Assembly (NCBI RefSeq): GCF_033723955.1
Contig: NZ_CP137555.1
Location: 2,596,001 to 2,660,000 of the forward strand
DNA: 64,000 nt
Source: Microbulbifer pacificus
GTDB taxonomy: Bacteria; Pseudomonadota; Gammaproteobacteria; Pseudomonadales; Cellvibrionaceae
Direction: 5' to 3'
The position numbers were made by a program, and so were the translations under genes. Under the pieces are notes generated by a model, which had not been told where the DNA came from, ran no database searches, and saw only the letters and a program-made list of their open reading frames with translations. Below, piece by piece: positions 17,810-25,936 of the stretch. Numbering within the stretch: the first letter of the stretch is position 1; the number at the start of each line of letters is the position of its first letter.

Positions 17810-19900
17810 ATGAAGCAGATACTCCGGTCACGCCGCGTTACACCCACCCTGTGGTCATTCTTCGCTCTTTTGGTCGTTTCGTCGGTGCAGGCAGCGCCCT
17901 CAACTTCAGCGATAAAGCAGTCATCAGCCTCGATACAGCCCGCAGCCACGGCGGAATACCGGGTAGCGCCGCGCCCCGAGTGGGTACAGCCGCTGGAAAT
18001 GCCAGAGGGCAGGGACCATGGCCAGGCACTGGCGGACGACGGTCTGCGCAATCTGCTGCTGGATACCCAGATCAACCTCACCGGTGACAAGAAAGAGCGT
18101 TTTTTCCGCATTGCGATGCAGCCGTTACGCCAGCAGGGTTTGCAGCAGATCTCCAGTATCAGCCTCGGTTTCTCTCCCGCTTACGAAGAACTGGTCATTC
18201 ACGATGTGACCGTGGTGCGCGATGGCCAGCGCAGTGACCGGCTGGCAACCGCGGATATCAAACTGTTCCAGCGGGAAGAGGAACTGGAGCAGGATATGTA
18301 CGCGGAGCACTGGACCGCGATGCTGCTGCTGAAGGATCTGCGCATCGGCGATATCGTCGAGTACAGCTACTCGGTGCGCGGCAGCAACCCGGTGCTGGGT
18401 GACAAAAATTTTGGCCGCGAATTGCTGGCCTGGGGCGTGCCCATAGAACACATGTACATCGGCCTGCTGACTCCGAAGGACCAGCCGCTGTACCTGCGCG
18501 CGAGCGACGGGACTACCGATATCCGCAAGCGCAATGAGGGCAGCCTCACCCGCTACTCGGTGGATATCCGCAACAGTGCGGCGCTGCGCCAGGAAGACGG
18601 CGTGCCCGAGTGGCTCACCCCCTATCCCTATCTCGAATACACCCAGTACGCCGACTGGCAACAGGTAAACGGCTGGGCGAACACCCTGTACGGCGCTGCT
18701 GCCGATCCGGTACCGGCGGAATTCGACCGCTGGCTGCAGGGCCTGCATGGCAGCCCCGCGCACAAGGCCGCGGCGGCAACCCAGTGGATTCAGGAACACA
18801 TCCGCTATTTTGGCATCGAGCATGGAGTGAATTCCCACCTGCCTTCATCGCCGCTGGAAACCTACGACCGGCGCTTCGGTGACTGCAAGGACAAAACCGT
18901 GCTGCTGATCGCCGCACTGCGCAAGCTGGGCATCGATGCGTATCCCGCGCTGGTGTCTTCGGTGGAAAATCTGGAGCTGGACACGCGCCTGCCGTCCCCG
19001 GGACATTTCGACCACGTGATTACCACCTTCCTGCTCGACGGCAAGCGCTACTGGGTGGATCCCACGGCCACCAGCCAGAACGGTGAGCTGGAGGGTATGT
19101 CGTTGCCGGACTTTAACTGGGGGCTGGTGGTGAATGGCGAAAGTGAAAAGCTCACCAGAATTGAACCCGTAGTGCCAGCACAATTGAGCGGGCGCGTCAG
19201 TGTGGAGGAAACCTTGACGCTGGACGACAATCGCCAGTCGGCGGTGTTTGAGGTGGTCAGCCACTACGTCGGTTGGAGTGCCGAAGACATGCGTGCATAT
19301 GCGGGCTACCGCGATGTGGATACCATCACCAATGATTTCCTGCAGTTTTACGCGCGCTACTTCCCCGGTATTGAAATGCTGGAACCGGTGGCCATCAGCG
19401 AAGTCGAGGGGCGCAACGAATTGCGCGTGCGGGAAAAATATCGCCTGCGCAACCTGGGTGAAAAAAGTGGTGGCCAGAACCTGCTTAAGCTTGCCGCTGC
19501 CAGCGTGGTGACAAACATCTCCCTGCCGAAAACCCGCCAGCGTGAATATCCTTTCCGCCTGCCGGGGCAGCTACAGGTGGACGAGCGCTTTACTGTGATT
19601 GCGAAAAACAGTGGCGACCTGCGTTGGTTGAACGGGCAGAGCGCCGAGAACATTACCAATCCGTGGTTTGAATTTTCCCGCGATGTAGAGAAAAGCCCGA
19701 AAAAACTTACGGTGAATTACCGCTACCAGTCGCTGGATAAGTCGGTAGCGCCGGAGCACTTCGGCGAATACCTGCAGGCCATCGACCGGCTCGACTCCGG
19801 CCTGACCTATTCCGTATGGCTGGCGCCGGCATCGGTGACGCCGAACGAGCGGCGCGACCGCGCGCGCAATCTCGCGCGAGACCTGCTCGAGCGCAAATAA
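17810..19900 (+). CDS. Secreted DUF3857 / transglutaminase-like protein
   Basis: The 696-residue protein has a signal peptide ending near SSVQAA (residue 29), a DUF3857 domain (about 75-260) and a transglutaminase-like cysteine-protease fold (about 310-425). The triad is visible as Cys359 (RRFGDCKDKT), His402 (GHFDHVI) and Asp417 (YWVDPTA). A C-terminal beta-rich domain follows. Proteins of this kind are periplasmic; their reaction is mostly unproven, with peptide cleavage or crosslinking suggested by the fold. The Sel1-repeat lipoprotein gene starts 46 bp downstream on the same strand, so the two are probably cotranscribed and may act together. Confidence 0.9.
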   Translation: MKQILRSRRVTPTLWSFFALLVVSSVQAAPSTSAIKQSSASIQPAATAEYRVAPRPEWVQPLEMPEGRDHGQALADDGLRNLLLDTQINLTGDKKERFFRIAMQPLRQQGLQQISSISLGFSPAYEELVIHDVTVVRDGQRSDRLATADIKLFQREEELEQDMYAEHWTAMLLLKDLRIGDIVEYSYSVRGSNPVLGDKNFGRELLAWGVPIEHMYIGLLTPKDQPLYLRASDGTTDIRKRNEGSLTRYSVDIRNSAALRQEDGVPEWLTPYPYLEYTQYADWQQVNGWANTLYGAAADPVPAEFDRWLQGLHGSPAHKAAAATQWIQEHIRYFGIEHGVNSHLPSSPLETYDRRFGDCKDKTVLLIAALRKLGIDAYPALVSSVENLELDTRLPSPGHFDHVITTFLLDGKRYWVDPTATSQNGELEGMSLPDFNWGLVVNGESEKLTRIEPVVPAQLSGRVSVEETLTLDDNRQSAVFEVVSHYVGWSAEDMRAYAGYRDVDTITNDFLQFYARYFPGIEMLEPVAISEVEGRNELRVREKYRLRNLGEKSGGQNLLKLAAASVVTNISLPKTRQREYPFRLPGQLQVDERFTVIAKNSGDLRWLNGQSAENITNPWFEFSRDVEKSPKKLTVNYRYQSLDKSVAPEHFGEYLQAIDRLDSGLTYSVWLAPASVTPNERRDRARNLARDLLERK

Positions 19901-19946
19901 GGCGCGCAAGTCAGACTCGGATAAAAATAGGCGGGTGGGAATAAAT

Positions 19947-21746
19947 ATGGTTAAGTTCAAAAAATACTGGCAGTGCGCGGGGACGGCTTCACTGCTGGTT
20001 GCACTGCTGAGCGGTTGTGCCGCACCGGTTGCTGTGGACGACGGCGCAACAGATTCCGGCGTGCGACGTGCGCAGGCATCACCTGTGCCGTCCGCTGAGG
20101 ATCAGTTTTCCCTGGAAAATTATGCCGAAGCGGACGCGCAACTCGCAGCACTCGCGCAGAAAATCCGCCTGGATCCTGACTCGGTGCCGTACACGGATTT
20201 CTGGTCTGCCTACCTGCATAGCTCTCACCTGATCACCGCGGTGGATACCCGTGAGGCATTCCAGCAGGAGATGGCACAGCTCGCCGCCGACGACAGTGAT
20301 TGTTCCGCGATGGACTGGGAGCTGTGGAGTGCGCGCAATTTCTTTGAGCTGGAACCGCACCTGGCGGCCGAAGAGTGTTACCAGTATCTCGGCGATACCG
20401 AACTGGCACGCCAGCATGAAAACGCCGTGCAATATATTCTGCGTGGTGTTTTGGGTAGTGGCGATGGCAAGGGTATCGATACCGCCTACGAAATCGCGTT
20501 ACTGGATCACGCGGATGAAATTCTCTACCTCGCCGGCTACCAGGTGCGCGACTCGGTATTGCAGCCGGTGGCAGGTGGCGTGGGACTGATGTATGTCGTG
20601 ACCGCGGAAGATCCGGAAACCGGCGTGCAGAGGGAGGTATTTTTCGAGAACGAGCGCGCAATCAATATCCTGCTAGGCGCCACCTATCCCTTTGCCGGTG
20701 TTGGTGGCAATTATGTCGCGCAGGTGCTGCGCCCGCTGGCGGAGGGCGGTACCCCCTCGGCTCAGGTGGGCCTCGGACGCATGCTGGAAGACCGAGGTGA
20801 GCTGGAGCAGGCAGCACAGCTGTTTCTGAATGCCACCAGTGCCGGCAGCGAAACCGGGGAATTCCGCCTCGGTGTACTGGCACTGTCCGGCAAGCTGGCT
20901 TCGCTGTCGCGGGAGGACGGGGTGGACTTCCTGATGTCCGCGGCGGAGAAGGGGAATGCCAATGCCATGATCGGGCTCGCGTTTGCCTATCGCCAGGGGC
21001 TCGGGGTGGAGCCGAGCGAGGAGTTGTTCGAGCAGTTTATGGCGGCGGCAGATCGGCGCCTCGAACCCGGCAGGGCGTGGATGCTGTTATCCACTTACTT
21101 TTTTGCCGAGCGCTGGGACGTTTCCCTGCAGCAGGGTATTCAGTTTGTACGCCGCGCCGCAGAGGAAGGGTTCCTGCCGGCACAACTGGTGGTATTGCAA
21201 GCGGACCTGAATCGGGAGTGGCAGAGCGCGGATCTGGAAACTCTGTTGCCACGCCTGCAACCGATTGCGGAAGCGGGAGATACCGCCGCGCAGGTCGCCT
21301 ATGCAAGACGGGTGTTATCCGCGCCTTTACCACAGCCCGCGGAGCGCATTGCGCTGGCCAACGACTTCTTCGACGCTGCGCTTGCGGTGCACTCGGATGC
21401 CGCCCATGCCCTTGAGGGCGACCTGAAGTGGGCCGAGCGCGATTTCCACGGCGCAGAGCAGGCTTACTGGCAGGCAATGTCGGATACTGCGGGCCAGCTG
21501 GGCATGGCAAAACTGCACCAGCAGCAGCGCCTGCCCGGTGCCGATGCCGAGATGGCGGTGCTCTGGTACATGATGTGTGCCACTGCCGCCGATAGCGAGT
21601 GCCTTTACCAGCTGGGGAAATTGTTTCTGAATGGCGATGGCGTGGAGCGCAATCCCGAGCTCGCGCGTACCGCGTTTACCGAGGCGGCGCAGAAGGGGCA
21701 CCGGCAGGCAATGTTGGAGTTGGAAAAAGGAAAATCGCGACAGTAA
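19947..21746 (+). CDS. Sel1/TPR-repeat lipoprotein
   Basis: From the ATG at 19947 (GGGTGGG ribosome-binding site) the 599-residue protein begins with a lipoprotein signal peptide ending LLSGC (Cys24). The rest is alpha-helical, with Sel1-like units such as AQVGLGRMLEDRGELEQAAQLFLNATSAGSETGEFRLGVLALSG, NANAMIGLAFAYRQGLGVEPSEELFEQFMAAA and CLYQLGKLFLNGDGVERNPELARTAFTEAAQKG. Such repeats usually scaffold protein contacts at the envelope. It sits just downstream of the transglutaminase-like gene and could recruit or regulate that protein. No enzymatic motif is visible. Confidence 0.88.
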   Translation: MVKFKKYWQCAGTASLLVALLSGCAAPVAVDDGATDSGVRRAQASPVPSAEDQFSLENYAEADAQLAALAQKIRLDPDSVPYTDFWSAYLHSSHLITAVDTREAFQQEMAQLAADDSDCSAMDWELWSARNFFELEPHLAAEECYQYLGDTELARQHENAVQYILRGVLGSGDGKGIDTAYEIALLDHADEILYLAGYQVRDSVLQPVAGGVGLMYVVTAEDPETGVQREVFFENERAINILLGATYPFAGVGGNYVAQVLRPLAEGGTPSAQVGLGRMLEDRGELEQAAQLFLNATSAGSETGEFRLGVLALSGKLASLSREDGVDFLMSAAEKGNANAMIGLAFAYRQGLGVEPSEELFEQFMAAADRRLEPGRAWMLLSTYFFAERWDVSLQQGIQFVRRAAEEGFLPAQLVVLQADLNREWQSADLETLLPRLQPIAEAGDTAAQVAYARRVLSAPLPQPAERIALANDFFDAALAVHSDAAHALEGDLKWAERDFHGAEQAYWQAMSDTAGQLGMAKLHQQQRLPGADAEMAVLWYMMCATAADSECLYQLGKLFLNGDGVERNPELARTAFTEAAQKGHRQAMLELEKGKSRQ

Positions 21747-21932
21747 TCGTGTTTCGCAATTAACTTGGGAAATTTGGACTATCGTCTGTAGACGAGTGTA
21801 CGTCAGATGTGTGGAAGTCCGCGCAAGGCGGCGTTTCATTGCACATTTGACCAATAAATAACCTTTGTATAGGGTTGCGCCTTCATATACCTCTGTACAA
21901 GGTTTTTTCCAATTTTGCCCGAGGCTCGACGC

Positions 21933-22664
21933 ATGGTTTCCAGTAGTGGAACTGAACAGAAGACTTCTGACCGCAGTGAGCATAAAGCCGCGGGTAACAA
22001 GAAGGCCGAGAAGCGCGAAATCGCCAAGGGCAAAATACTGCATGCCACCTTGGACCTGATCGCGGATGAGGGGCTGGCTTCCCTGTCCCACCGCAATATT
22101 GCCAAGGCCGCCGGCGTACAGCTGGCGATGACTACCTATTATTTCGGTACCCTGGAAAACCTGATCGAATCCGCGTTCGATTTACACGTTGAACGCGTGC
22201 AGCCATGGCGCGACGAAATCGAGCAGCGGGCGGACGATTGTTATCGGCAGTTTGCGTTGACCTCTGGAGGTGGCGAAACACCTGTCGAGGATATGGACGC
22301 CTATGTCGAGGCGTTGACGGCGCTAGTGGTCGAAATCATTTTCGAAGAAGCCACAGAAAAAAAGAAAATGATCTCCGCTGAATGTCAGTTTGTATTCGCG
22401 CAATACTTGCCGGATGCGCTGGACAAAAAAGTTCGTGCGCTGGATGAATCCCTGTGGGATATCGCCGAGAAAAGTTGCCGCCGACTCGGCAGCTCTTCAC
22501 CGCGGGTCGATGGCCAACTGTTGCTGTTCACCATGCGCGAACTGCAGCTGATCTCGGTGAGAAGCCGGTTTCCCCCGGATCTGGAAATGATGACATCCTG
22601 TGTCGGTCGATTACTGCGTGGTTTTCAATTGCAGGACGTGCCGGCAGTGGCTGCCGATACTTAA
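21933..22664 (+). CDS. TetR-family transcriptional regulator
   Basis: From the ATG at 21933 (GAGG upstream) it has 243 residues. The N-terminal 30 residues are polar and probably disordered. The HTH lies at about residues 33-75 (ILHATLDLIADEGLASLSHRNIAKAAGVQLAMTTYYFGTLENLIESAF), followed by an all-helical ligand domain. It is co-directional with the alcohol dehydrogenase and thioesterase genes 107 bp downstream. A near-palindrome (AACCTTTGTA at 21860-21869 and TACAAGGTT at 21896-21904) in its upstream region could be its operator. The ligand is unknown; a lipid-derived molecule would suit the neighbours. Confidence 0.88.
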   Translation: MVSSSGTEQKTSDRSEHKAAGNKKAEKREIAKGKILHATLDLIADEGLASLSHRNIAKAAGVQLAMTTYYFGTLENLIESAFDLHVERVQPWRDEIEQRADDCYRQFALTSGGGETPVEDMDAYVEALTALVVEIIFEEATEKKKMISAECQFVFAQYLPDALDKKVRALDESLWDIAEKSCRRLGSSSPRVDGQLLLFTMRELQLISVRSRFPPDLEMMTSCVGRLLRGFQLQDVPAVAADT

Positions 22665-22677
22665 TATTGATCCTAGC

Positions 22678-22737
22678 GCCGGTGGCAAACGTCATTACCC
22701 GAAATCTGAGGTAATGGCAAAGTTACCCCCCACCGGC
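22678..22737. other. Nested hairpin between the TetR and dehydrogenase genes
   Basis: GCCGGTGG (22678-22685) pairs with CCACCGGC (22730-22737), and inside it CATTACC (22693-22699) pairs with GGTAATG (22710-22716). The outer stem is followed only by TTT. It may be a leaky terminator or attenuator between the regulator and the two enzyme genes. Confidence 0.5.
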
Positions 22738-22771
22738 TTTCAATGGTCCCCAGTCAGTGCACGGGGGCCAT

Positions 22772-23935
22772 ATGCAAGATTTCTCCTTCACCACCACCAA
22801 AACCATTGCCTGTGCCGCGGGTGCCGCGGCACAGCTGGCAGAGTACTGTCGCGCTACCGGCGCCAGCCGGATTATGCTGGTGACCGATACCGGAATCCTC
22901 AACGCCGGGTTGCTGGACAACGTACTGCCGGGATTTGACGGCCTGGATCTGCGCCTGGGTATTTTCGACCGGGTGGAAGCGGACCCCAAAAGTGCCACAG
23001 TGGAGGCGGCGGTGCAGGCAGCGCGGGGCCTAGGGGCGGAAATGATTGTCGGCTTCGGGGGTGGCAGCTCCATGGATGTGGCCAAGGTGATGGCGGTGCT
23101 GGGGCACCCGGATTGCCGACAGTCCCTCGATGAACTCTACGGTGTGGACAATGTACGTGGCCCGCGCCTGCCACTGTTGCAAGTGCCCACTACCGCCGGC
23201 ACCGGCTCGGAAGTAACACCTATCGCCATCGTCACCACCGGCAAAACCACCAAGGCCGGTATCGTCTCACCTCTGTTGCAACCGGACACCGCATTGCTGG
23301 ACCCGCTGCTCACCCTCGGCCTGCCACCGGCGGTGACCGCCGCCACCGGTATTGACGCCATGGTACACGCGATCGAGGCCTACACCTCCGCCCACAAAAA
23401 GAACCCGGTGTCCGACATGCTGGCGCGTGAGGCGCTGCGCCTTCTCGCCGGCAATATCGCCACCGCTACCCACAACGGCGCTGACCTCGAGGCCCGCTCT
23501 AATATGCTGCTGGGGGCGCTCTATGCGGGGCAGGCCTTCGCCAATGCGCCGGTGGCCGCGGTGCACGCGCTCGCCTATCCCCTCGGTGGGCACTTCCATA
23601 TACCCCACGGGCTCAGTAACTCGCTGGTGCTGCCGCAGGTGTTGCGATTCAATGCTCCGGTGGCTGCGCCGCTGTATGCCGAACTGGCGCCGCTTATCAT
23701 GGGCGGTGACTGCGGCGGTGGTAGCCCACAACAGCTGACCGAACAACTGATTTGCTGGCTGGAATCTCTGATCGCCGAGCTGCGGCTGCCGAACCGGCTG
23801 CGGGACTGCGGGGTAACCGAAGACAGTCTGCCGCGATTGGCCGCCGATGCGATGGAACAGCAGCGCCTGCTGGTGAACAATCCGCGTGCCGTGAGCGCGG
23901 CAGATGCACTGGCAATTTACCGCGCAGCCTACTGA
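22772..23935 (+). CDS. Iron-containing (group III) alcohol dehydrogenase
   Basis: The NAD(P)-dependent enzyme interconverts an alcohol and an aldehyde or ketone. From the ATG at 22772 (GGGGG ribosome-binding site) it has 387 residues, normal for the family. The nucleotide-binding GGGSSMDVAK motif is at about 96-105. The metal ligands Asp195, His199, His265 and His279 lie in GIDAMVHAIEAYTS and HALAYPLGGHFHIPHG, matching the FucO/AdhB positions. The substrate is not determinable. It is followed 22 bp later by a thioesterase gene and preceded by a TetR gene, suggesting a small regulated aldehyde or acyl-CoA metabolic cassette. Confidence 0.93.
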   Translation: MQDFSFTTTKTIACAAGAAAQLAEYCRATGASRIMLVTDTGILNAGLLDNVLPGFDGLDLRLGIFDRVEADPKSATVEAAVQAARGLGAEMIVGFGGGSSMDVAKVMAVLGHPDCRQSLDELYGVDNVRGPRLPLLQVPTTAGTGSEVTPIAIVTTGKTTKAGIVSPLLQPDTALLDPLLTLGLPPAVTAATGIDAMVHAIEAYTSAHKKNPVSDMLAREALRLLAGNIATATHNGADLEARSNMLLGALYAGQAFANAPVAAVHALAYPLGGHFHIPHGLSNSLVLPQVLRFNAPVAAPLYAELAPLIMGGDCGGGSPQQLTEQLICWLESLIAELRLPNRLRDCGVTEDSLPRLAADAMEQQRLLVNNPRAVSAADALAIYRAAY

Positions 23936-23957
23936 AAAACGGGAAACAATAAAATTC

Positions 23958-24404
23958 ATGCAGCAACAAGCAACTCCTTCCAATGACCACTTCAGTCGCG
24001 GCCACTACCGGGTTTTCTACCCCATTACCACTCGCTGGCACGACAACGATATCTACGGCCATGTGAACAACGTGACCTATTACAGCTACTTCGACAGCGC
24101 GGTGAACCGCTACCTGATCGAGGAGGGTGGACTGGATATTCACAACGCCGATGTGGTCGGGTTTGTGGTCAACTCCAGCTGCGACTACCGCGCGCCGCTA
24201 GCCTACCCCGAAGCGCTGGAAGCGGGTATTTGCGTGGAAAAACTGGGTAACAGCTCGGTGATCTATCGCGTGGGAATTTTTCGTGCGGGTGCGGAGCGGG
24301 CGGCGGCCAGCGGCAGTTTTACCCATGTGTTTGTGGAAAGAGCGCAGAATCGATCCGTTCCCATTCCCGCGATAATTCGCAAGGCGCTTGCGGCCATCGC
24401 CTAG
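23958..24404 (+). CDS. Hot-dog fold acyl-CoA thioesterase (4HBT family)
   Basis: From the ATG at 23958 the protein has 148 residues, the size of a single hot-dog domain. The motif TRWHDNDIYGHVNNVTYYSYFD (about 25-46) has the Asp29/Asp31 and GHVNN pattern of the 4-hydroxybenzoyl-CoA thioesterase/FadM group, which hydrolyses acyl-CoA thioesters. It follows the alcohol dehydrogenase gene by 22 bp, so the two are almost certainly cotranscribed. The acyl chain is unknown. Confidence 0.9.
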   Translation: MQQQATPSNDHFSRGHYRVFYPITTRWHDNDIYGHVNNVTYYSYFDSAVNRYLIEEGGLDIHNADVVGFVVNSSCDYRAPLAYPEALEAGICVEKLGNSSVIYRVGIFRAGAERAAASGSFTHVFVERAQNRSVPIPAIIRKALAAIA

Positions 24405-24427
24405 GATTTTGCAACGAGGCAGATGGG

Positions 24428-24468
24428 AAAAAGACGCTGCCCCGGTACCGTATCCTGTGTGGGCAGCG
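24428..24468 (-). terminator. Probable terminator of the alkaline phosphatase gene
   Basis: On the minus strand, CGCTGCCC (from 24468) pairs with GGGCAGCG (to 24435) around an 18-base loop and is followed by TTTTT (24432-24428). It lies about 55 bp beyond the phosphatase stop. The long loop lowers certainty. Confidence 0.5.
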
Positions 24469-24522
24469 CAAAAAACGACGATCAGAGAGAACTGTTGTGG
24501 TGCCTGCTTGGGGGTTGAGTTG

Positions 24523-25869
24523 TTAGTGGGTGAGTATACCGTCCATTAGTTGAAGTATTTTTTTACTGATCGCGGTGTTGTCCTGAAAGCCGCGGAACAG
24601 TTCACTACCGTGGCCATAGGCAAATACCTGCACATCCACGGCGTCGTGACCGCGGGTCGTCCAACCGGTATTTGAATAGCGGCTGCTTATTCGCACCACG
24701 GCATCATAGGTGGCTTCGGAGCTTGCCTGGCTCTCCTTCAGCGCGAGCAGCTCCTGCGCCTGTAGTGGGTAGCCAAAATTTTCCTGCCAGCTTTTTCCCG
24801 GATCAGCATCCGATTGCAAATCGCGGCTGAATTCGGCCAGGCTCTTTCGCTGTTGCGCGATGACCTCGGTGCGCCATAGATATTCCTTGTCGGCTGCCAG
24901 ACTCAGGCCACCGGTGGAGTGATCGGCGGTGAGCACCAGCAGAGTATCCGGGTTTTCCTGGATAAATTTTTCCACGATCTCAATACTGCGCGCGAAGTCA
25001 TCCATCTCGCGCATGGCGCAGGCAATGTCGTTGGCGTGACCGCACCAGTCGATCTGGCTGCCTTCGATCATCAGGAAAAAGCCGGCCTTGCCACTGTGCT
25101 TTTTCAGCAGCGCGAGAGCCGCGCCGGTCATGTGGGAAAGACGCTGCGGCGTGTCGCTGTCGATTGCGCGCGCCAATCCTTTATCGGCAAACACACCGAT
25201 GGCCGGAATCCCGGTGATGTTTTCCAGCTGGCTCAGCTCGGTTGCACTCTGGTAACCGAGATTGCGGAATTCCTGCAGGATGTCGCGATCACGGCGCTGG
25301 AAATACTGCTGGCCGCCACCCAGCATCAGGTCGACGGTGGGGCGATTGTTGATTTTGATATCGATGAAATCGTTGGCAATTGCATCCTTGTTGCCGCGGG
25401 AATTGTTGTGGGCGACGAAGCTCGCCGGGGTGGCGTGGTTCAGTTCTGAGGTCACCACGATTGCGGTGTTTTTCCCGAGCCGCTTGGCGTGTTTCAGCAG
25501 CGACTGCAGCGGCTTTTGCTCGGTATCGACACCGATGGCACCGTTAAATGACTTTATTCCGGTAGCGAGTGCGGTGGCCGAGGCGGCGGAGTCGGTGACG
25601 TAGGTGTCGTCGTCGGGATAGGTGCTGGCGGTGCCTACCAGCAGGCGGTCAAATACCGTGGGGTCGACTTCCTTGGTTTCGGGGTTGTCGACGAAATAGC
25701 GGTAACCGCTGGTGTAGGCGGGGCCCATGCCATCGCCGATCATGAAAATAATATTGCGCGGCTGGGGCTGGGATTGCGCCTCGGTTCGGGTATGGGATTG
25801 CTGTTCGGTTTTACTACAGCCAGCCTGTGCTGTGAGACACAGCAGCAGCAGCAGAGAAAGTCTTTTCAC
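24523..25869 (-). CDS. Alkaline phosphatase (PhoA family), lipoprotein
   Basis: The protein hydrolyses phosphomonoesters. I start it at the GTG at 25869, which has an ideal TTGGAG ribosome-binding site; a TTG at 25881 is in frame. This gives 448 residues with a lipobox QAGC (Cys18). Catalytic motifs are GDGMG (metal Asp46), VTDSAASATALATG (nucleophile Ser94 after Asp93), IEGSQIDWCGHAND, TADHSTGG and the late AYGHG. It lies 67 bp downstream of a TonB receptor gene on the same strand and is probably cotranscribed with it. No clear Pho box was seen upstream of the pair. Confidence 0.92.
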   Translation of the reverse strand: MKRLSLLLLLCLTAQAGCSKTEQQSHTRTEAQSQPQPRNIIFMIGDGMGPAYTSGYRYFVDNPETKEVDPTVFDRLLVGTASTYPDDDTYVTDSAASATALATGIKSFNGAIGVDTEQKPLQSLLKHAKRLGKNTAIVVTSELNHATPASFVAHNNSRGNKDAIANDFIDIKINNRPTVDLMLGGGQQYFQRRDRDILQEFRNLGYQSATELSQLENITGIPAIGVFADKGLARAIDSDTPQRLSHMTGAALALLKKHSGKAGFFLMIEGSQIDWCGHANDIACAMREMDDFARSIEIVEKFIQENPDTLLVLTADHSTGGLSLAADKEYLWRTEVIAQQRKSLAEFSRDLQSDADPGKSWQENFGYPLQAQELLALKESQASSEATYDAVVRISSRYSNTGWTTRGHDAVDVQVFAYGHGSELFRGFQDNTAISKKILQLMDGILTH

Positions 25870-25936
25870 GGAGTACTCCAAAAAAGCGGTGGCCGGAATG
25901 AAGGGCGGGGCGGGATCGCCGCCCCGTCCAACCCGG

